64,000 nucleotides of DNA. It comes from Paenibacillus sp. FSL A5-0031. GTDB lineage: Bacteria; Bacillota; Bacilli; Paenibacillales; Paenibacillaceae. The stretch is from positions 62,001-126,000 of the forward strand of contig NZ_MRTD01000018.1 in assembly GCF_001956295.1 (NCBI RefSeq), written 5' to 3'. A program made the position numbers and the translations under genes. The notes beneath the pieces are model-generated. The model was not told the origin of the DNA. It saw only the letters and a program-made list of their open reading frames with translations, and made no database searches. Positions 49,205 to 58,924 of the stretch are shown here, piece by piece. How positions within the stretch are numbered: position 1 is the stretch's first letter; the number at the start of each line of letters is the position of its first letter.

Positions 49205-50314
49205 CTATTGCTCCTTACTCCGTTTTCTATGATGCTTAATCACTGTGAGCACTAAAATCAGAAGAACGGGTAAGGTATAGGCAAGATTATTGAGCAGCGG
49301 CCATGTCACATTGACGAACTCCTCCAATTGAGATTCCTTCGTATAGGTGGTTAACGACAGCATGAGGCAAATGAATGCTACGGGAAATATGACCAAGCGT
49401 TCATTTTTCAAGCCTAGAAGTTCTTTCAACATTTTGATCAGGATGAGCAGGAGAATAGAAGCTTTGAAATAAAAGCCGATGATGAGCGAGAATCCGATGA
49501 TGGATTCAATTCGCTCGATTACCTCCTGAAACGATATTAGCCGGGCTAGTTGGTACAAAGAGTATTTCAAGTCACCGGACAGTGGTCCCAGTACCATAAT
49601 GCTGCTTATGACCGAGGCAATCAGCGTCAAGGAATTGATTACAAGCGCAAAGTACATATGTTTGCGCAGCTGAGCGTTCTCATCCTTGCGTACAAACGAT
49701 AAGATGACCGAAAACACGACCATCTCGGAGTAGGGAAAACCATAAACTACATAAGAGGCGTTCAGGATTGGTCCAATTCCATCTGGCATCACAGGGAGCA
49801 GATATTGCGGGTTATACAGGTTTGAGACCAGAATCCAGATAAGAACAATACAGCCGAACATCAGAAACATTAATACAGCTGCCATCCGAGCAATGACCTC
49901 GATTCCTGCCATCGCTGTTACTCCGATCATAATGAAAAACAATGTGCTCACAGCATAGGTAGGGGTTTCTTTCATCATCGTATTCTTGAAGAAGATTCCG
50001 ATTTCAATGACAACACCCGAAATATTCCAAAGTAATACGAAGGTGAAAGGGATCAATACCAAGAAGGTGAGTCCCTTTCCCAGTACGGAGCGGCCTTGCT
50101 CAACCAACGAAAGCTCTGGGGCTAACCGGTTTAAATAAAGAATAGCAGCCAGCAAAAGCATGCCTATCGCCGAGGCGATGAGAAGAGAGATCCATGCTCC
50201 ATTGCCTGCAATGTTTGTTAAGGGCGCAGGGACAATGACGATGGAGGAGCCTGTCATGAAAAAAAGGAACAGCATGGACATTTGAATCGAACTGATACGT
50301 TCTTTTTGTTTCAT
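49205..50314 (-). CDS. Spore germinant receptor B subunit (GerAB/GerKB family)
   Basis: 369-residue membrane protein of the APC superfamily with about ten hydrophobic segments; the B subunit binds germinants such as amino acids in GerA-type receptors. Seen: RISSIQMSMLFLFFMTGSS at the N-terminus and PYSEMVVFSVILSF mid-protein. ATG 6 bases after GGAGGAG; a longer upstream extension was not used. Last gene of the A-C-D-B operon. Confidence 0.93.
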   Translation of the reverse strand: MKQKERISSIQMSMLFLFFMTGSSIVIVPAPLTNIAGNGAWISLLIASAIGMLLLAAILYLNRLAPELSLVEQGRSVLGKGLTFLVLIPFTFVLLWNISGVVIEIGIFFKNTMMKETPTYAVSTLFFIMIGVTAMAGIEVIARMAAVLMFLMFGCIVLIWILVSNLYNPQYLLPVMPDGIGPILNASYVVYGFPYSEMVVFSVILSFVRKDENAQLRKHMYFALVINSLTLIASVISSIMVLGPLSGDLKYSLYQLARLISFQEVIERIESIIGFSLIIGFYFKASILLLILIKMLKELLGLKNERLVIFPVAFICLMLSLTTYTKESQLEEFVNVTWPLLNNLAYTLPVLLILVLTVIKHHRKRSKEQ

Positions 50315-50340
50315 GGGGTCTCCTCCAAATTTTATAAAAC

Positions 50341-50583
50341 TCACGTATGCAAGGGATTGAGCCAACGAATGAAAAGTTTAGCCGGTTCGGTAAATAAATT
50401 AAAAATCATATCGAGGTTAGGCCATGGCTTAGCTATTAAAAAGATAACAGCAAGATAGAGGAGCGGCGCCAACATCGCTATGTACACAAGCCGATCTCGT
50501 TTGCTTGCGGTTTTCACTTTCGGGATGTCATGGATCAGCATAGCGGATGCTAACAGCAGGACGCAGATGAATTTTCCTAACAC
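50341..50583 (-). CDS. Two-helix membrane protein, candidate receptor D subunit
   Basis: 80 residues with two hydrophobic helices (about 3-19 and 33-51) and a C-terminal amphipathic tail (IFNLFTEPAKLFIRWLNPL). GTG start 8 bases after AAGGAG. It lies 2 bases after the C subunit gene and before the B subunit gene. Small two-TM D subunits are known beside some Bacillus ger operons and tune germination; this one fits in size, topology and context. Sequence identity to those was not checked. Confidence 0.75.
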   Translation of the reverse strand: MLGKFICVLLLASAMLIHDIPKVKTASKRDRLVYIAMLAPLLYLAVIFLIAKPWPNLDMIFNLFTEPAKLFIRWLNPLHT

Positions 50584-50585
50584 AG

Positions 50586-51758
50586 CTAGTGCTCCTTTTT
50601 CCCAAAAATCGTACCTGCGTTCATGCCCGTACTTAACACATGAACTTGAACGTGGGTTTGAAATTGCATTTGAGCAAGCTTATCATCCCAAATGGGTTCT
50701 AATTGTTTCCATAGTTTCGGGTTGTTCCGATAAATTTGATTACCGATTCCGAGCACATCAACTTTTTTTGCCTTAAAGGTACGGATTGCATGTTGAATCT
50801 GATGTTCGATTTGCTCCTTAATCGTTTGTTCAAAACGCTCCATATCTTGCTTGGTTTTAAGGTCTGAGCATCGCAGTTCTCCGGTTGTACCTTCAATCGT
50901 CATATGGATGTCGACGGTTATGTTCTCATCTGTCACTTTCGAAACCAATTGACTGTTTAAGTTGATTATTTCAAGCGATTCTTTGTTGTAGATCTGCTTC
51001 TTTTTTTCATGATTCATGCATGGAAACTCAAATACTCCATACTTATATTTATCTGTCAGCATCATCAGCGTTTCGGTATCTTTCTCCGTAAGAACCCCTA
51101 CCATTTTCCCGTCTTGAATCAATGCGACCCCGGATATTGACGCTTTATTATCCAAGCTCTTTTTATGCAGGTAAGGCATAGCAGAGGTTTTGGAGGGACT
51201 GCTTAGCTGAATAGCGAGATCATATAGCGGAAGGTTAGACGTTTTCGCGGAATAGAGAGCTCCGGTCGTCTCCATCTTTCTATACTGTTGACCAATGGTC
51301 TGCTCGATAAACGGTTTAATATCGAGAAATGCTGCCGCCGATTTCTCAGCAATGATGGGAAGAATCGTGCCCCGTGGCTCATGGTCTCTTGAGAAAAAAT
51401 CAAGCACTTCACGTATGTTCAACGTCCTGGCTAAATTCTCTTCGATGATAATGACACGCATATGATCCCATTTGGCTTTACGTCCGAATTTTACAGGGAT
51501 CTCTCGCATCGCTTCAAAGAAGGTTTCTCCCGTTGTACGAATATTAATTCCTTTGGCTGCTATACTCGTTGCTGGATCGGATTGCATTTTGCTGGAAGGG
51601 TTATAAAAATGGGTTGTAATATCAACAAAATCACCTTCGCCTCGATCAATCGATATCGCTTGCACATAGCCATACTCGTCCAGTTCATTATTATCCCAGC
51701 ATCCAGTAATCAAGCAAAGCACAAGAAATGAAGCGAGAAAGGAGAGGAGTGGCTTCAC
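50586..51758 (-). CDS. Spore germinant receptor C subunit lipoprotein (GerAC family)
   Basis: 390 residues with lipobox CLITGC near residue 20, followed by WDNNELDEYGYVQAISIDRG, the standard GerAC opening. Membrane-anchored subunit of the receptor in the spore inner membrane. GTG start overlaps the stop of the A subunit gene by one base (TAGTG). Confidence 0.94.
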   Translation of the reverse strand: MKPLLSFLASFLVLCLITGCWDNNELDEYGYVQAISIDRGEGDFVDITTHFYNPSSKMQSDPATSIAAKGINIRTTGETFFEAMREIPVKFGRKAKWDHMRVIIIEENLARTLNIREVLDFFSRDHEPRGTILPIIAEKSAAAFLDIKPFIEQTIGQQYRKMETTGALYSAKTSNLPLYDLAIQLSSPSKTSAMPYLHKKSLDNKASISGVALIQDGKMVGVLTEKDTETLMMLTDKYKYGVFEFPCMNHEKKKQIYNKESLEIINLNSQLVSKVTDENITVDIHMTIEGTTGELRCSDLKTKQDMERFEQTIKEQIEHQIQHAIRTFKAKKVDVLGIGNQIYRNNPKLWKQLEPIWDDKLAQMQFQTHVQVHVLSTGMNAGTIFGKKEH

Positions 51759-53302
51759 TATGATTTCTTCCTTCCTGCAGATTTTTTATGTAAATGTCGA
51801 CTCCGAGGCGAATGAACCAGCAATCGTCTAGGCAGCACGAAAATCGCATCTCGCAGCCTTTTCAAATCCAGTGGAGCAAACGAATCTAGATAGGGCTCAC
51901 CTAGGGATCGCAAAGTTGCTAGATGAATGTAAATGAGAATTAAGCCTACCATGATGCCTAACCCTCCAAACGTTGCTGCGAGAAACATTAACGGAAAGCG
52001 CAGAATCCGCAGTGCGATGGCCATGTTGTATTGAGGGAGCGCAAAGGAAGCGATGCCCGTCAAGGCCACGACAATGACCATGACCGGAGATGCAATCTGT
52101 GATTGAATAGCTGCTTGTCCGATAACCAGCGCCCCAACTATGCTGACGGCCGAACCGATAGGCCGAGGCAGACGAATGCCGGCCTCCCGCAGCAGCTCAA
52201 AGAAAAACTCCATAATCAACGCCTCAATCATAGCCGGGAAGGGGATGCCTTCACGTGTATCTAAAATGGCTAGCAGAAGAACCGTCGGTATGAGTTCGGA
52301 GTGGAATGTTGATAACGCGATATAAGTGCTGGGCAGCATGAGCGCTATGAGGAACGCAGCCAGTCGAATCAATCGAATTAACGAAGAAAAAATCGTCCGA
52401 TAGTAATAATCCTCGCTGTTTGTAAAAAACTCAATGAACTTCCCTGGACAGATAAGAACCGAAGGGCTTCCATCGACTAATGCAATGATTTTGCCATCCA
52501 GCAAAGAAGTAACCGTCGTATCCGGGCGCTCCGTATACCGAACTTGCGGAAATGGGGAGTAGTTGGAATCATTAACCCACTCTTCCAGAAAGGAAATATC
52601 TATCATTTCTTCTTGATCTATACCCTCAATCTTTTGCTTAAACGCTTCTAATGTCTCCGGCTTTACGACGCCTTCCAAATAGCCGTAGGACACTTTTCTG
52701 TGAACCTTCTCCCCGGATATAAAATACTCAAATTTAAGTTCGGGCGATTTCAGCAAGCTTCGAATGACACCGATATTGCGGTCCAAGCTTTCAATGAAGC
52801 TGACATGCGGGCCTTGAACGGTAGGCTCCGTAATGGGCTCGGAAGTTTGACGCTGCTCGACATCAAGGGCAAAATAGGCGATAGCCTTAGGCCATCCGTC
52901 AAAAAAAATGACGACTTTGCCGTCCAGTATGCCTCTAACGGCTTGCTCCATATCGCTCATAAGCTCAACGTTTGGGGAAGCTATGCCATGATTCTCAAAA
53001 TAATGGATAACGTCTTTAATCGTTACCGTCTCGGCAGGCCCGAGCTCATGCGGGACCAGATTTTGCAGCGTATCCTTTGCAAAATTCGTAACGGTCGTTT
53101 TAGTTAGCGTATCGAAATAGACGGTAAAGGCTGATTGCTCCAAGCCATGTCCATAACTCCAACGATATATTTTCAAGTCTTTGCAGTTGGCAAAAAAACC
53201 TTCGAGCGAGTTCAAGTTTTCTTCCAGAAGGGGAGAAATGTTCGGGTAAGATGGCTTGTCGGATGAAGTGTGATTAGGTGAAAAATTGGGCGGTTTCCGC
53301 AT
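51758..53302 (-). CDS. Spore germinant receptor A subunit (GerAA family)
   Basis: 514 residues: long soluble N-terminal half (CKDLKIYRWSYGHG; ILDGKVVIFFDGWPKA; SLLDGKIIALVDGSPSVLI) and a C-terminal half with about five membrane helices, including the PFPAMIEALIMEFFFELLRE segment conserved in GerAA. TAGGAG lies 6 bases before the ATG. First gene of the receptor operon; a forespore (sigma-G) promoter is expected, but no clear match was found. Confidence 0.95.
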   Translation of the reverse strand: MRKPPNFSPNHTSSDKPSYPNISPLLEENLNSLEGFFANCKDLKIYRWSYGHGLEQSAFTVYFDTLTKTTVTNFAKDTLQNLVPHELGPAETVTIKDVIHYFENHGIASPNVELMSDMEQAVRGILDGKVVIFFDGWPKAIAYFALDVEQRQTSEPITEPTVQGPHVSFIESLDRNIGVIRSLLKSPELKFEYFISGEKVHRKVSYGYLEGVVKPETLEAFKQKIEGIDQEEMIDISFLEEWVNDSNYSPFPQVRYTERPDTTVTSLLDGKIIALVDGSPSVLICPGKFIEFFTNSEDYYYRTIFSSLIRLIRLAAFLIALMLPSTYIALSTFHSELIPTVLLLAILDTREGIPFPAMIEALIMEFFFELLREAGIRLPRPIGSAVSIVGALVIGQAAIQSQIASPVMVIVVALTGIASFALPQYNMAIALRILRFPLMFLAATFGGLGIMVGLILIYIHLATLRSLGEPYLDSFAPLDLKRLRDAIFVLPRRLLVHSPRSRHLHKKSAGRKKS

Positions 53303-53340
53303 GCGAGTCTCCTATCCGAAGTGAAGTGTCGAATGATTAC

Positions 53341-53365
53341 ATCTTTTCCCTGTTGAGGAAAAGAT
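53341..53365 (-). other. Hairpin in the ger operon leader
   Basis: ATCTTTTCC pairs perfectly with GGAAAAGAT over a 7-base loop, about 40 bases ahead of the A subunit start. No T-run; role unknown. The rest of the 257-base gap between the divergent genes shows nothing else clear. Confidence 0.5.
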
Positions 53366-53559
53366 ATTCGGTTGCCATTGGATTGGGAGGAGAGTAAGAG
53401 CTAATGTCTATTCTGTTTACCTGTTATATTTTATTGCATGTATGAGATTGACGACTATAATAGGTTTAAAGAAGAGGGGATTGCAGCAACTTTATTTCTA
53501 GATTTATTACCAGGGCTAAACATCGTTAGAAGAAAGGCTGGCATGAGAGGGGACTGGCT

Positions 53560-55362
53560 ATGTTTTATTCGTTAAAAAGTCGTTTGATTGCAATCTTTTG
53601 TTTACTATTCGTTTTATCCTTCGTCACACTGTCCATTCTTTTATTTAATGAGTCCCGTTCCATTATTCGCTCTTACATTGAATCTTCAGCACTGGAGAAA
53701 ATGGATGAATACGGATCTTACATTGATATGGTTCAAACACAAATCTATGATTTAGCCTCTATCGTTTTTAATAGCGATATTACGAATAATTGGGATGCAG
53801 TAGCGTCTGATTCCGCATCCACGGAGGGAGAAAAAAATCTTGCCCATTACCGAATGAGCCAGTTTTTGACGCAGACAACGAACAGTTATTCCAGTGTTTC
53901 TGGTGTCGCCGTCTATCGTCAGGATGGCATGTGGGTCAGCAGCGGCAATTTAGTTGTGTCTAACGATTCCTTTCTGAAGGAAAAGTGGTATCTCGATTTT
54001 AAAAACGAGGATCAATACTGGATTCCGGCTCATACGGATGTCGCAGAGCTGCGAAATAACAACAAACATCCGGTAATCAGTATGCTGATGCCGATCAGTT
54101 CATTTGAGCCTTCACTAACAAAAAGTGTGATGAAGATTAATGTAAGCGCTGACTATTTTCTGGAGCCGCTAGGCAGAATCCATCTTGGGGAAAGCGGAAC
54201 GATCTATTTATTAGATCAGCATGGCAAACCAATGCTGTCCCAGAACGAATACGGAGCCCATTCGGAGATGGTACGGCAGGTTGACGATTTACGGACAGGC
54301 TGGAGGATGCAGGGCGTCGTTTATTTAAATAATTTAAGCGGAGAAAAAGAAATTTTAGTATACAAAAAACTGCCGAAAACGAACTGGATGCTCGTTGGTT
54401 TCGTATCAGAGAAAGATTTGTATTCACAACTCTTTCGCCTGCGAAGCACGATTCTAATCGTTGCGGCTGTCTTGTTAATTGTGTCTTTGATACTGGCGAC
54501 TTGGTTCTCGCATGGAATTACGAAGCCGCTTTCACGGCTGGTACTCGCAATGCGGCATGTACAAAGAGGCGATTTTGTACTTGCAGAGAGCCGTCTCGCG
54601 CCTGAGAAGAGGGTGCGCAATGAAGTGGGTTTTGCAACTGAAACATTCCGCAACATGGTTTCGAGATTGCGACTGCATATCAAAACCGAGTTTGAGCTAA
54701 AGCTGCTTAGGCAGCAAGCGGAATACAAAGCGCTGCTCATGCAAATTAATCCGCATTTTCTGTTTAATACGCTGGAGCTCATGAGCAGCTTAGCCATACA
54801 GCGACGGACGGATGATACGGTCGAAGTTATAGAATCACTAGGGAAAATGATGCGTTTCTCTCTTAAAATTAGCGATGATCTCGTTCCGTTGGAAGAAGAG
54901 CTTGTTTATGTGCACTATTATTTGTCGATCTTGAAAATTCGCTTCGGTGATCAACTGAACATAACGATTGAGGAGGAAGGCGACCTTTTAAGATTGTCGA
55001 CGGTAAAATTTATTTTCCAGCCGTTGATAGAAAACGCCGTTAAATACAGCTTTATGCATCAATCCGAGGCAATCGTCCGCATACGTGTAAGCCATGCTGC
55101 GGGAAGGGTTCATCTAATCGTGTCAGATAACGGACCGGGGATGACAAGCGAGCAGCAGAAGAAGCTGCTGGAGCGATCGGAATCCGTTCAGCTGGAGCAA
55201 ATTCTTACCAGCCGGAGCAGCCAAATTGGTCTAGGAAATGTTCTTGCACGCTGCCGTCTTTACTACGAATCACTATTTGAGGTCCGCATCGATTCTACGC
55301 TTGGCGAGGGTACAACGATAGAGCTCATACTACCAGCACAGGAGGAACACCAACATGTATAA
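53560..55362 (+). CDS. YesM-type sensor histidine kinase, locus III
   Basis: 600 residues: membrane helix 8-28, extracellular dCache-like sensor (about 35-285), second helix about 293-313, HAMP (GITKPLSRLVLAMRHVQRGD), phospho-acceptor H399 in MQINPHFLFNTLE, ATPase motifs FQPLIENAVKYSF, VSDNGPGM, QIGLGNVLARCRL. GAGGGG precedes the ATG. Overlaps the regulator by 8 bases. Confidence 0.94.
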   Translation: MFYSLKSRLIAIFCLLFVLSFVTLSILLFNESRSIIRSYIESSALEKMDEYGSYIDMVQTQIYDLASIVFNSDITNNWDAVASDSASTEGEKNLAHYRMSQFLTQTTNSYSSVSGVAVYRQDGMWVSSGNLVVSNDSFLKEKWYLDFKNEDQYWIPAHTDVAELRNNNKHPVISMLMPISSFEPSLTKSVMKINVSADYFLEPLGRIHLGESGTIYLLDQHGKPMLSQNEYGAHSEMVRQVDDLRTGWRMQGVVYLNNLSGEKEILVYKKLPKTNWMLVGFVSEKDLYSQLFRLRSTILIVAAVLLIVSLILATWFSHGITKPLSRLVLAMRHVQRGDFVLAESRLAPEKRVRNEVGFATETFRNMVSRLRLHIKTEFELKLLRQQAEYKALLMQINPHFLFNTLELMSSLAIQRRTDDTVEVIESLGKMMRFSLKISDDLVPLEEELVYVHYYLSILKIRFGDQLNITIEEEGDLLRLSTVKFIFQPLIENAVKYSFMHQSEAIVRIRVSHAAGRVHLIVSDNGPGMTSEQQKKLLERSESVQLEQILTSRSSQIGLGNVLARCRLYYESLFEVRIDSTLGEGTTIELILPAQEEHQHV

Positions 55363-56968
55363 AGTATTAATCGTGGATGATGAACCCGAGATCCGTCAGG
55401 GTCTAAAGCTTAAGGTGGACTGGGACAGTATTGGACTTATCATTGCAGGGGAAGCCTCTAATGGCGTCGAAGCGCTCGAGAGGCTTTCGGCAGAGGCTAT
55501 TGATATTGTGATTACAGATATGAACATGCCTGTGATGGACGGTATGTTATTTTTAGATTCCTGTCACGAGCAGTACCCATCGCTGCGCCTGATCGTCATT
55601 ACAGGTTATGAGGATTTTCATTATGCGAAAGCAGCCATTCGCAATCAGGCTCGCGAGTATTTGTTAAAACCTGTTGCTAGAAAAGAATTGACCGACACGC
55701 TTTCAAACGTAAAGAAGGAACTGGACAAGGACAGGCAAAGCCATGATCAGGCTGCTATGACGCAGTGGCGGCTCTCCCAATATTATAAGGAAATGAAAGA
55801 GCATTTTATCGTTCATCTCGTAAAGGAAGAGATTTTGCAGGAAAGTACTATAAAAGATCGTTCCCGATTGTTTGAGCTGGATTCATGGGATAAACGTGAG
55901 GTTAGGTTTATAACAGCAGGGCTATGGGAGCGAGGGGAATCCAACACTTCGGTCGACCGTACGCCGGACAAGTTTCGATTGCCGTTCGATATCATATCAA
56001 GAGAATGCGCAGACAAGTTCCAAGGGAAGATGGAGGTTTTTCGTGATACCAATTATCCTGGCCTCATGCATTTTGTAATCGCTGCGGATCATGAATTGGA
56101 GCGGGAATTTGCGGAGTTTCTGACTCAAAGCGTAAATAAGTACATGGCCTTTGAAATTAAAATAGGTACCGGTCAAACGGTAAGCGGATTTAAGCAGTGG
56201 AAAGAAGGTTATATTAGCTCTTTGCTGGCATGGAACATGCCATACGGCAAAGTTGCTGGACTAGCTCCCGCTTCTGAGGGGCATACGGCTATACCTGAGC
56301 ATACCATTAAGGTTATTGAGCGGTATTTAATTCGAGGAGAGCTTTCATCGTTTGAAGCAGCGATTAGACAAGAATTACAGCGCGGAATGAAATCGCAGCT
56401 TCGTTTTGTCAAATTGATTTTCCAGCTTTACTTGATGCTTGAGACCATTGCGCATGAATCGCAAATCACTTTGGAGAGCGGCGAACAGCTTTGGCTAAGG
56501 CCGGAAATGACACTTGGACTCGATACAGTAGAGAAAGCGGAGCGGTTTCTGATGCGTATTGCAGCTAAAATAGAGCGCAAGCGGCAAAGCGACTCTCAGG
56601 AAAGCGACCCATCCTTGATTTTGGCAGCTAAGCAGTTTATTGACGAGAACTATATGTATGAATTAAATTTGACGATGATTGCAGAGAAGTACAATTATAA
56701 TTCATCTTATTTCTCAGAAATGTTCAAAGCTAAAGTAGGCAAAACCTTTATTCACTATTTGAATGAAGTACGAATTGCTGAGGCTGTTCGGATGCTAAAA
56801 ACAACAACGCTGAACCTTTGGGATATTGCAGAGCTTACTGGATTCTCCAATGCAAGCTACTTCAGCTCCAAATTTAAAAGGATGTACGGAATGACTCCAT
56901 CGGATTATCGTCAGCAGCAATCGGAATTAAAATCAGAAAAAAATGATAGTGAACACCCAAAGAATTAG
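55355..56968 (+). CDS. YesN-type response regulator with AraC domain, locus III
   Basis: 537 residues, the full-length form of the family. Receiver 3-120 with D8-D9, phospho-acceptor D55 (VITDMNMPVMDG), T in VITGYED and K-P in YLLKPVA. A long middle domain links to an AraC domain (about 430-525: LTMIAEKYNYNSSYFSEMFK, LWDIAELTGFSNASYFSSKF). It keeps the lysine-proline pair that both other regulators in the window have lost. Confidence 0.94.
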   Translation: MYKVLIVDDEPEIRQGLKLKVDWDSIGLIIAGEASNGVEALERLSAEAIDIVITDMNMPVMDGMLFLDSCHEQYPSLRLIVITGYEDFHYAKAAIRNQAREYLLKPVARKELTDTLSNVKKELDKDRQSHDQAAMTQWRLSQYYKEMKEHFIVHLVKEEILQESTIKDRSRLFELDSWDKREVRFITAGLWERGESNTSVDRTPDKFRLPFDIISRECADKFQGKMEVFRDTNYPGLMHFVIAADHELEREFAEFLTQSVNKYMAFEIKIGTGQTVSGFKQWKEGYISSLLAWNMPYGKVAGLAPASEGHTAIPEHTIKVIERYLIRGELSSFEAAIRQELQRGMKSQLRFVKLIFQLYLMLETIAHESQITLESGEQLWLRPEMTLGLDTVEKAERFLMRIAAKIERKRQSDSQESDPSLILAAKQFIDENYMYELNLTMIAEKYNYNSSYFSEMFKAKVGKTFIHYLNEVRIAEAVRMLKTTTLNLWDIAELTGFSNASYFSSKFKRMYGMTPSDYRQQQSELKSEKNDSEHPKN

Positions 56969-57028
56969 CATTCTATGTTCATAGCCCCTCCCTTATGATG
57001 GAACTACATCAATAAGAGAGGGGTATTC

Positions 57029-57946
57029 ATGATGAGAAAAAGCCTCAAGCCGCTTAGCAATCAGCATAACTTAACCGCATATACCTTTTTGCTGCCATGG
57101 CTGATCGGGTTTTTCTGCCTGACGCTCGGTCCAATGCTTGGATCGTTTTATTTGTCGCTCACGAAGTATGATTTATTAACGTCGCCAAAATGGATTGGTT
57201 TTTCAAATTATATTAACATTTTTAAAGATGACGAAACCTTCTCGAATTCCTTGTGGCTTACAATCAAATACGTGTTCATTTCCGTTCCGCTGCGTCTTGC
57301 TTTCGCGCTGATGGTCGCTATGGTTCTAAACAAAGGTATTCGAGCGCTAGGCATTTACCGTACCGTGTACTATATCCCTTCGTTGCTCGGGGGCAGTGTC
57401 GCTATTGCGATTGTGTGGAGACAGATTTTTGATGGCAGCGGCCTTGTGAATCAGTTTCTTGGCTGGTTCGGCATTCAAGGACCTTCGTGGATTTCCCATC
57501 CGAGCTACATTGTTTATACCATTATTTCATTGTCCGTGTGGCAATTTGGTTCAGCGATGGTAATCTTCCTTGCAGGCCTTAAACAAGTGCCACTTGATCT
57601 GTATGAGGCAGCTCAAGTAGATGGAGCAGGCAAGGCGCGTCAATTTTTTCGCATTACGCTTCCTATGATTTCTCCCGTTATTTTCTTTAATCTCGTGATG
57701 AGCATTATTAATTCTTTTCAAGCGTTTACACCTGCATTTGTCATTGGCGACGGCCGTGGAGGCCCGCTTGATGCGACCATGTTCTACACCCTGTACTTGT
57801 ATATGAAAGGCTTCTCGTTCTTCGATATGGGTTATGCATCCGCGTTAGCCTGGATTATGCTGCTGATCATCGGGGCGTTTACAGCCATTATTTTTGCAAC
57901 ATCGAAATATTGGGTATTTTACGGTGACAGCAAGGAAGGGAGGTAA
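57029..57946 (+). CDS. Sugar ABC permease, MalF/UgpA type, locus III
   Basis: 305 residues, six hydrophobic segments, EAA loop EAAQVDGAGKARQFFRITLP. ATG (or the next codon, also ATG) about 7 bases after GAGAGGGG. Unlike loci I and II, the permeases here come before the binding-protein gene. Confidence 0.94.
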   Translation: MMRKSLKPLSNQHNLTAYTFLLPWLIGFFCLTLGPMLGSFYLSLTKYDLLTSPKWIGFSNYINIFKDDETFSNSLWLTIKYVFISVPLRLAFALMVAMVLNKGIRALGIYRTVYYIPSLLGGSVAIAIVWRQIFDGSGLVNQFLGWFGIQGPSWISHPSYIVYTIISLSVWQFGSAMVIFLAGLKQVPLDLYEAAQVDGAGKARQFFRITLPMISPVIFFNLVMSIINSFQAFTPAFVIGDGRGGPLDATMFYTLYLYMKGFSFFDMGYASALAWIMLLIIGAFTAIIFATSKYWVFYGDSKEGR

Positions 57947-57953
57947 GGCAGCT

Positions 57954-58790
57954 ATGCAAGTGAGAAAGTTAAATGGATTAACTAAACATACGATCATCAT
58001 CATCTTTGGCATCGCCATGCTTTACCCGGTACTCTGGTTAATAAGCAGCTCTTTCAAGCCTAATGAGCTGATCTTTACACAGCCGGGATTATGGTCAAGC
58101 TCATTCACTCTGGATAATTACATTAACGGCTGGCGCGGCTTTCAGGGAATCGCATTTAGTAAGTTTTTTGCAAACTCATGGCTGATATCGATTCTAAGCG
58201 TGCTTGGCAATGTGATTACGTGCTCCTTAGCAGCCTTTGCGTTCGCGCGGTTGAATTTTAAGTTTCAGAAGCTTTGGTTTTCGTTAATGCTGGTGACGAT
58301 TATGCTTCCCTATCATGTGACGCTTGTTCCGCAATACGTCATCTATAATGAGCTGCAATGGATCAATACGTATTTTCCGCTCGTTCTGCCAAAATGGCTG
58401 GCGCATGATTCCTTTTTTATTCTCATGATGGTGCAGTTTATCCGCGGAATTCCGAGAGAGCTGGATGAAAGTGCGACGATTGACGGCTGCAGTCCGCGGC
58501 AAATTTATTTCCGCATTATCATTCCGCTCTTAGTACCCGCTTTGATATCCGCCGCTATTTTCACTTTTATTTGGTCATGGGATGATTTTTTCAGCCAAAT
58601 GATCTACTTGAGTGATATTAAGCTGTTTACAGTGCAGCTGGGAATTCGTTCTTTATTTGATCCTACTGGTCAATCGGATTGGGGCGCGCTGCTTGCCATG
58701 TCGGCATTGTCGCTTGTGCCAATCACGCTAATATTCCTTATTTTTCAACGCTATTTCTTGGATGGCATCGCAACTACCGGTTTGAAATGA
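57954..58790 (+). CDS. Sugar ABC permease, MalG/UgpE type, locus III
   Basis: 278 residues, EAA loop DESATIDGCSPRQIYFRIII, C-terminal YFLDGIATTGLK. ATG 9 bases after AAGGGAGGT, which overlaps the end of the preceding gene; an upstream open stretch of 20 codons has no site. Confidence 0.94.
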   Translation: MQVRKLNGLTKHTIIIIFGIAMLYPVLWLISSSFKPNELIFTQPGLWSSSFTLDNYINGWRGFQGIAFSKFFANSWLISILSVLGNVITCSLAAFAFARLNFKFQKLWFSLMLVTIMLPYHVTLVPQYVIYNELQWINTYFPLVLPKWLAHDSFFILMMVQFIRGIPRELDESATIDGCSPRQIYFRIIIPLLVPALISAAIFTFIWSWDDFFSQMIYLSDIKLFTVQLGIRSLFDPTGQSDWGALLAMSALSLVPITLIFLIFQRYFLDGIATTGLK

Positions 58791-58850
58791 TAATGTGTAT
58801 TCTTGCTTGATAACCGAAAAAATTGATAATGAATACCCGAAGGAATGAAA

Positions 58851-58866
58851 TTCCGTATAAACGGAA
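58851..58866 (+). promoter_or_regulatory. Palindrome around a TATAAA box
   Basis: TTCCG-TATAAA-CGGAA: a perfect inverted repeat whose centre reads as a -10 box, with no good -35 at normal spacing. This fits a promoter that needs an activator or is covered by a repressor. Confidence 0.45.
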
Positions 58867-58885
58867 ATCAGGGTAGCATCACAAG

Positions 58886-58899
58886 TGAAAGCGAATTCA
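58886..58899 (+). promoter_or_regulatory. cre site of the locus III binding-protein gene
   Basis: TGAAAGCGAATTCA matches the cre consensus TGWAANCGNTNWCA at 13 of 14 positions, about 20 bases after the TATAAA box and 26 before the ATG, a roadblock position. Confidence 0.65.
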
Positions 58900-58924
58900 T
58901 AATAGAGTATTGGGGGAAATCAAA

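Noticed and set aside
53303..53559. Sigma-G promoter for the ger operon
   Set aside because: Expected from biology, but no convincing -35/-10 pair at correct spacing was found on the minus strand.
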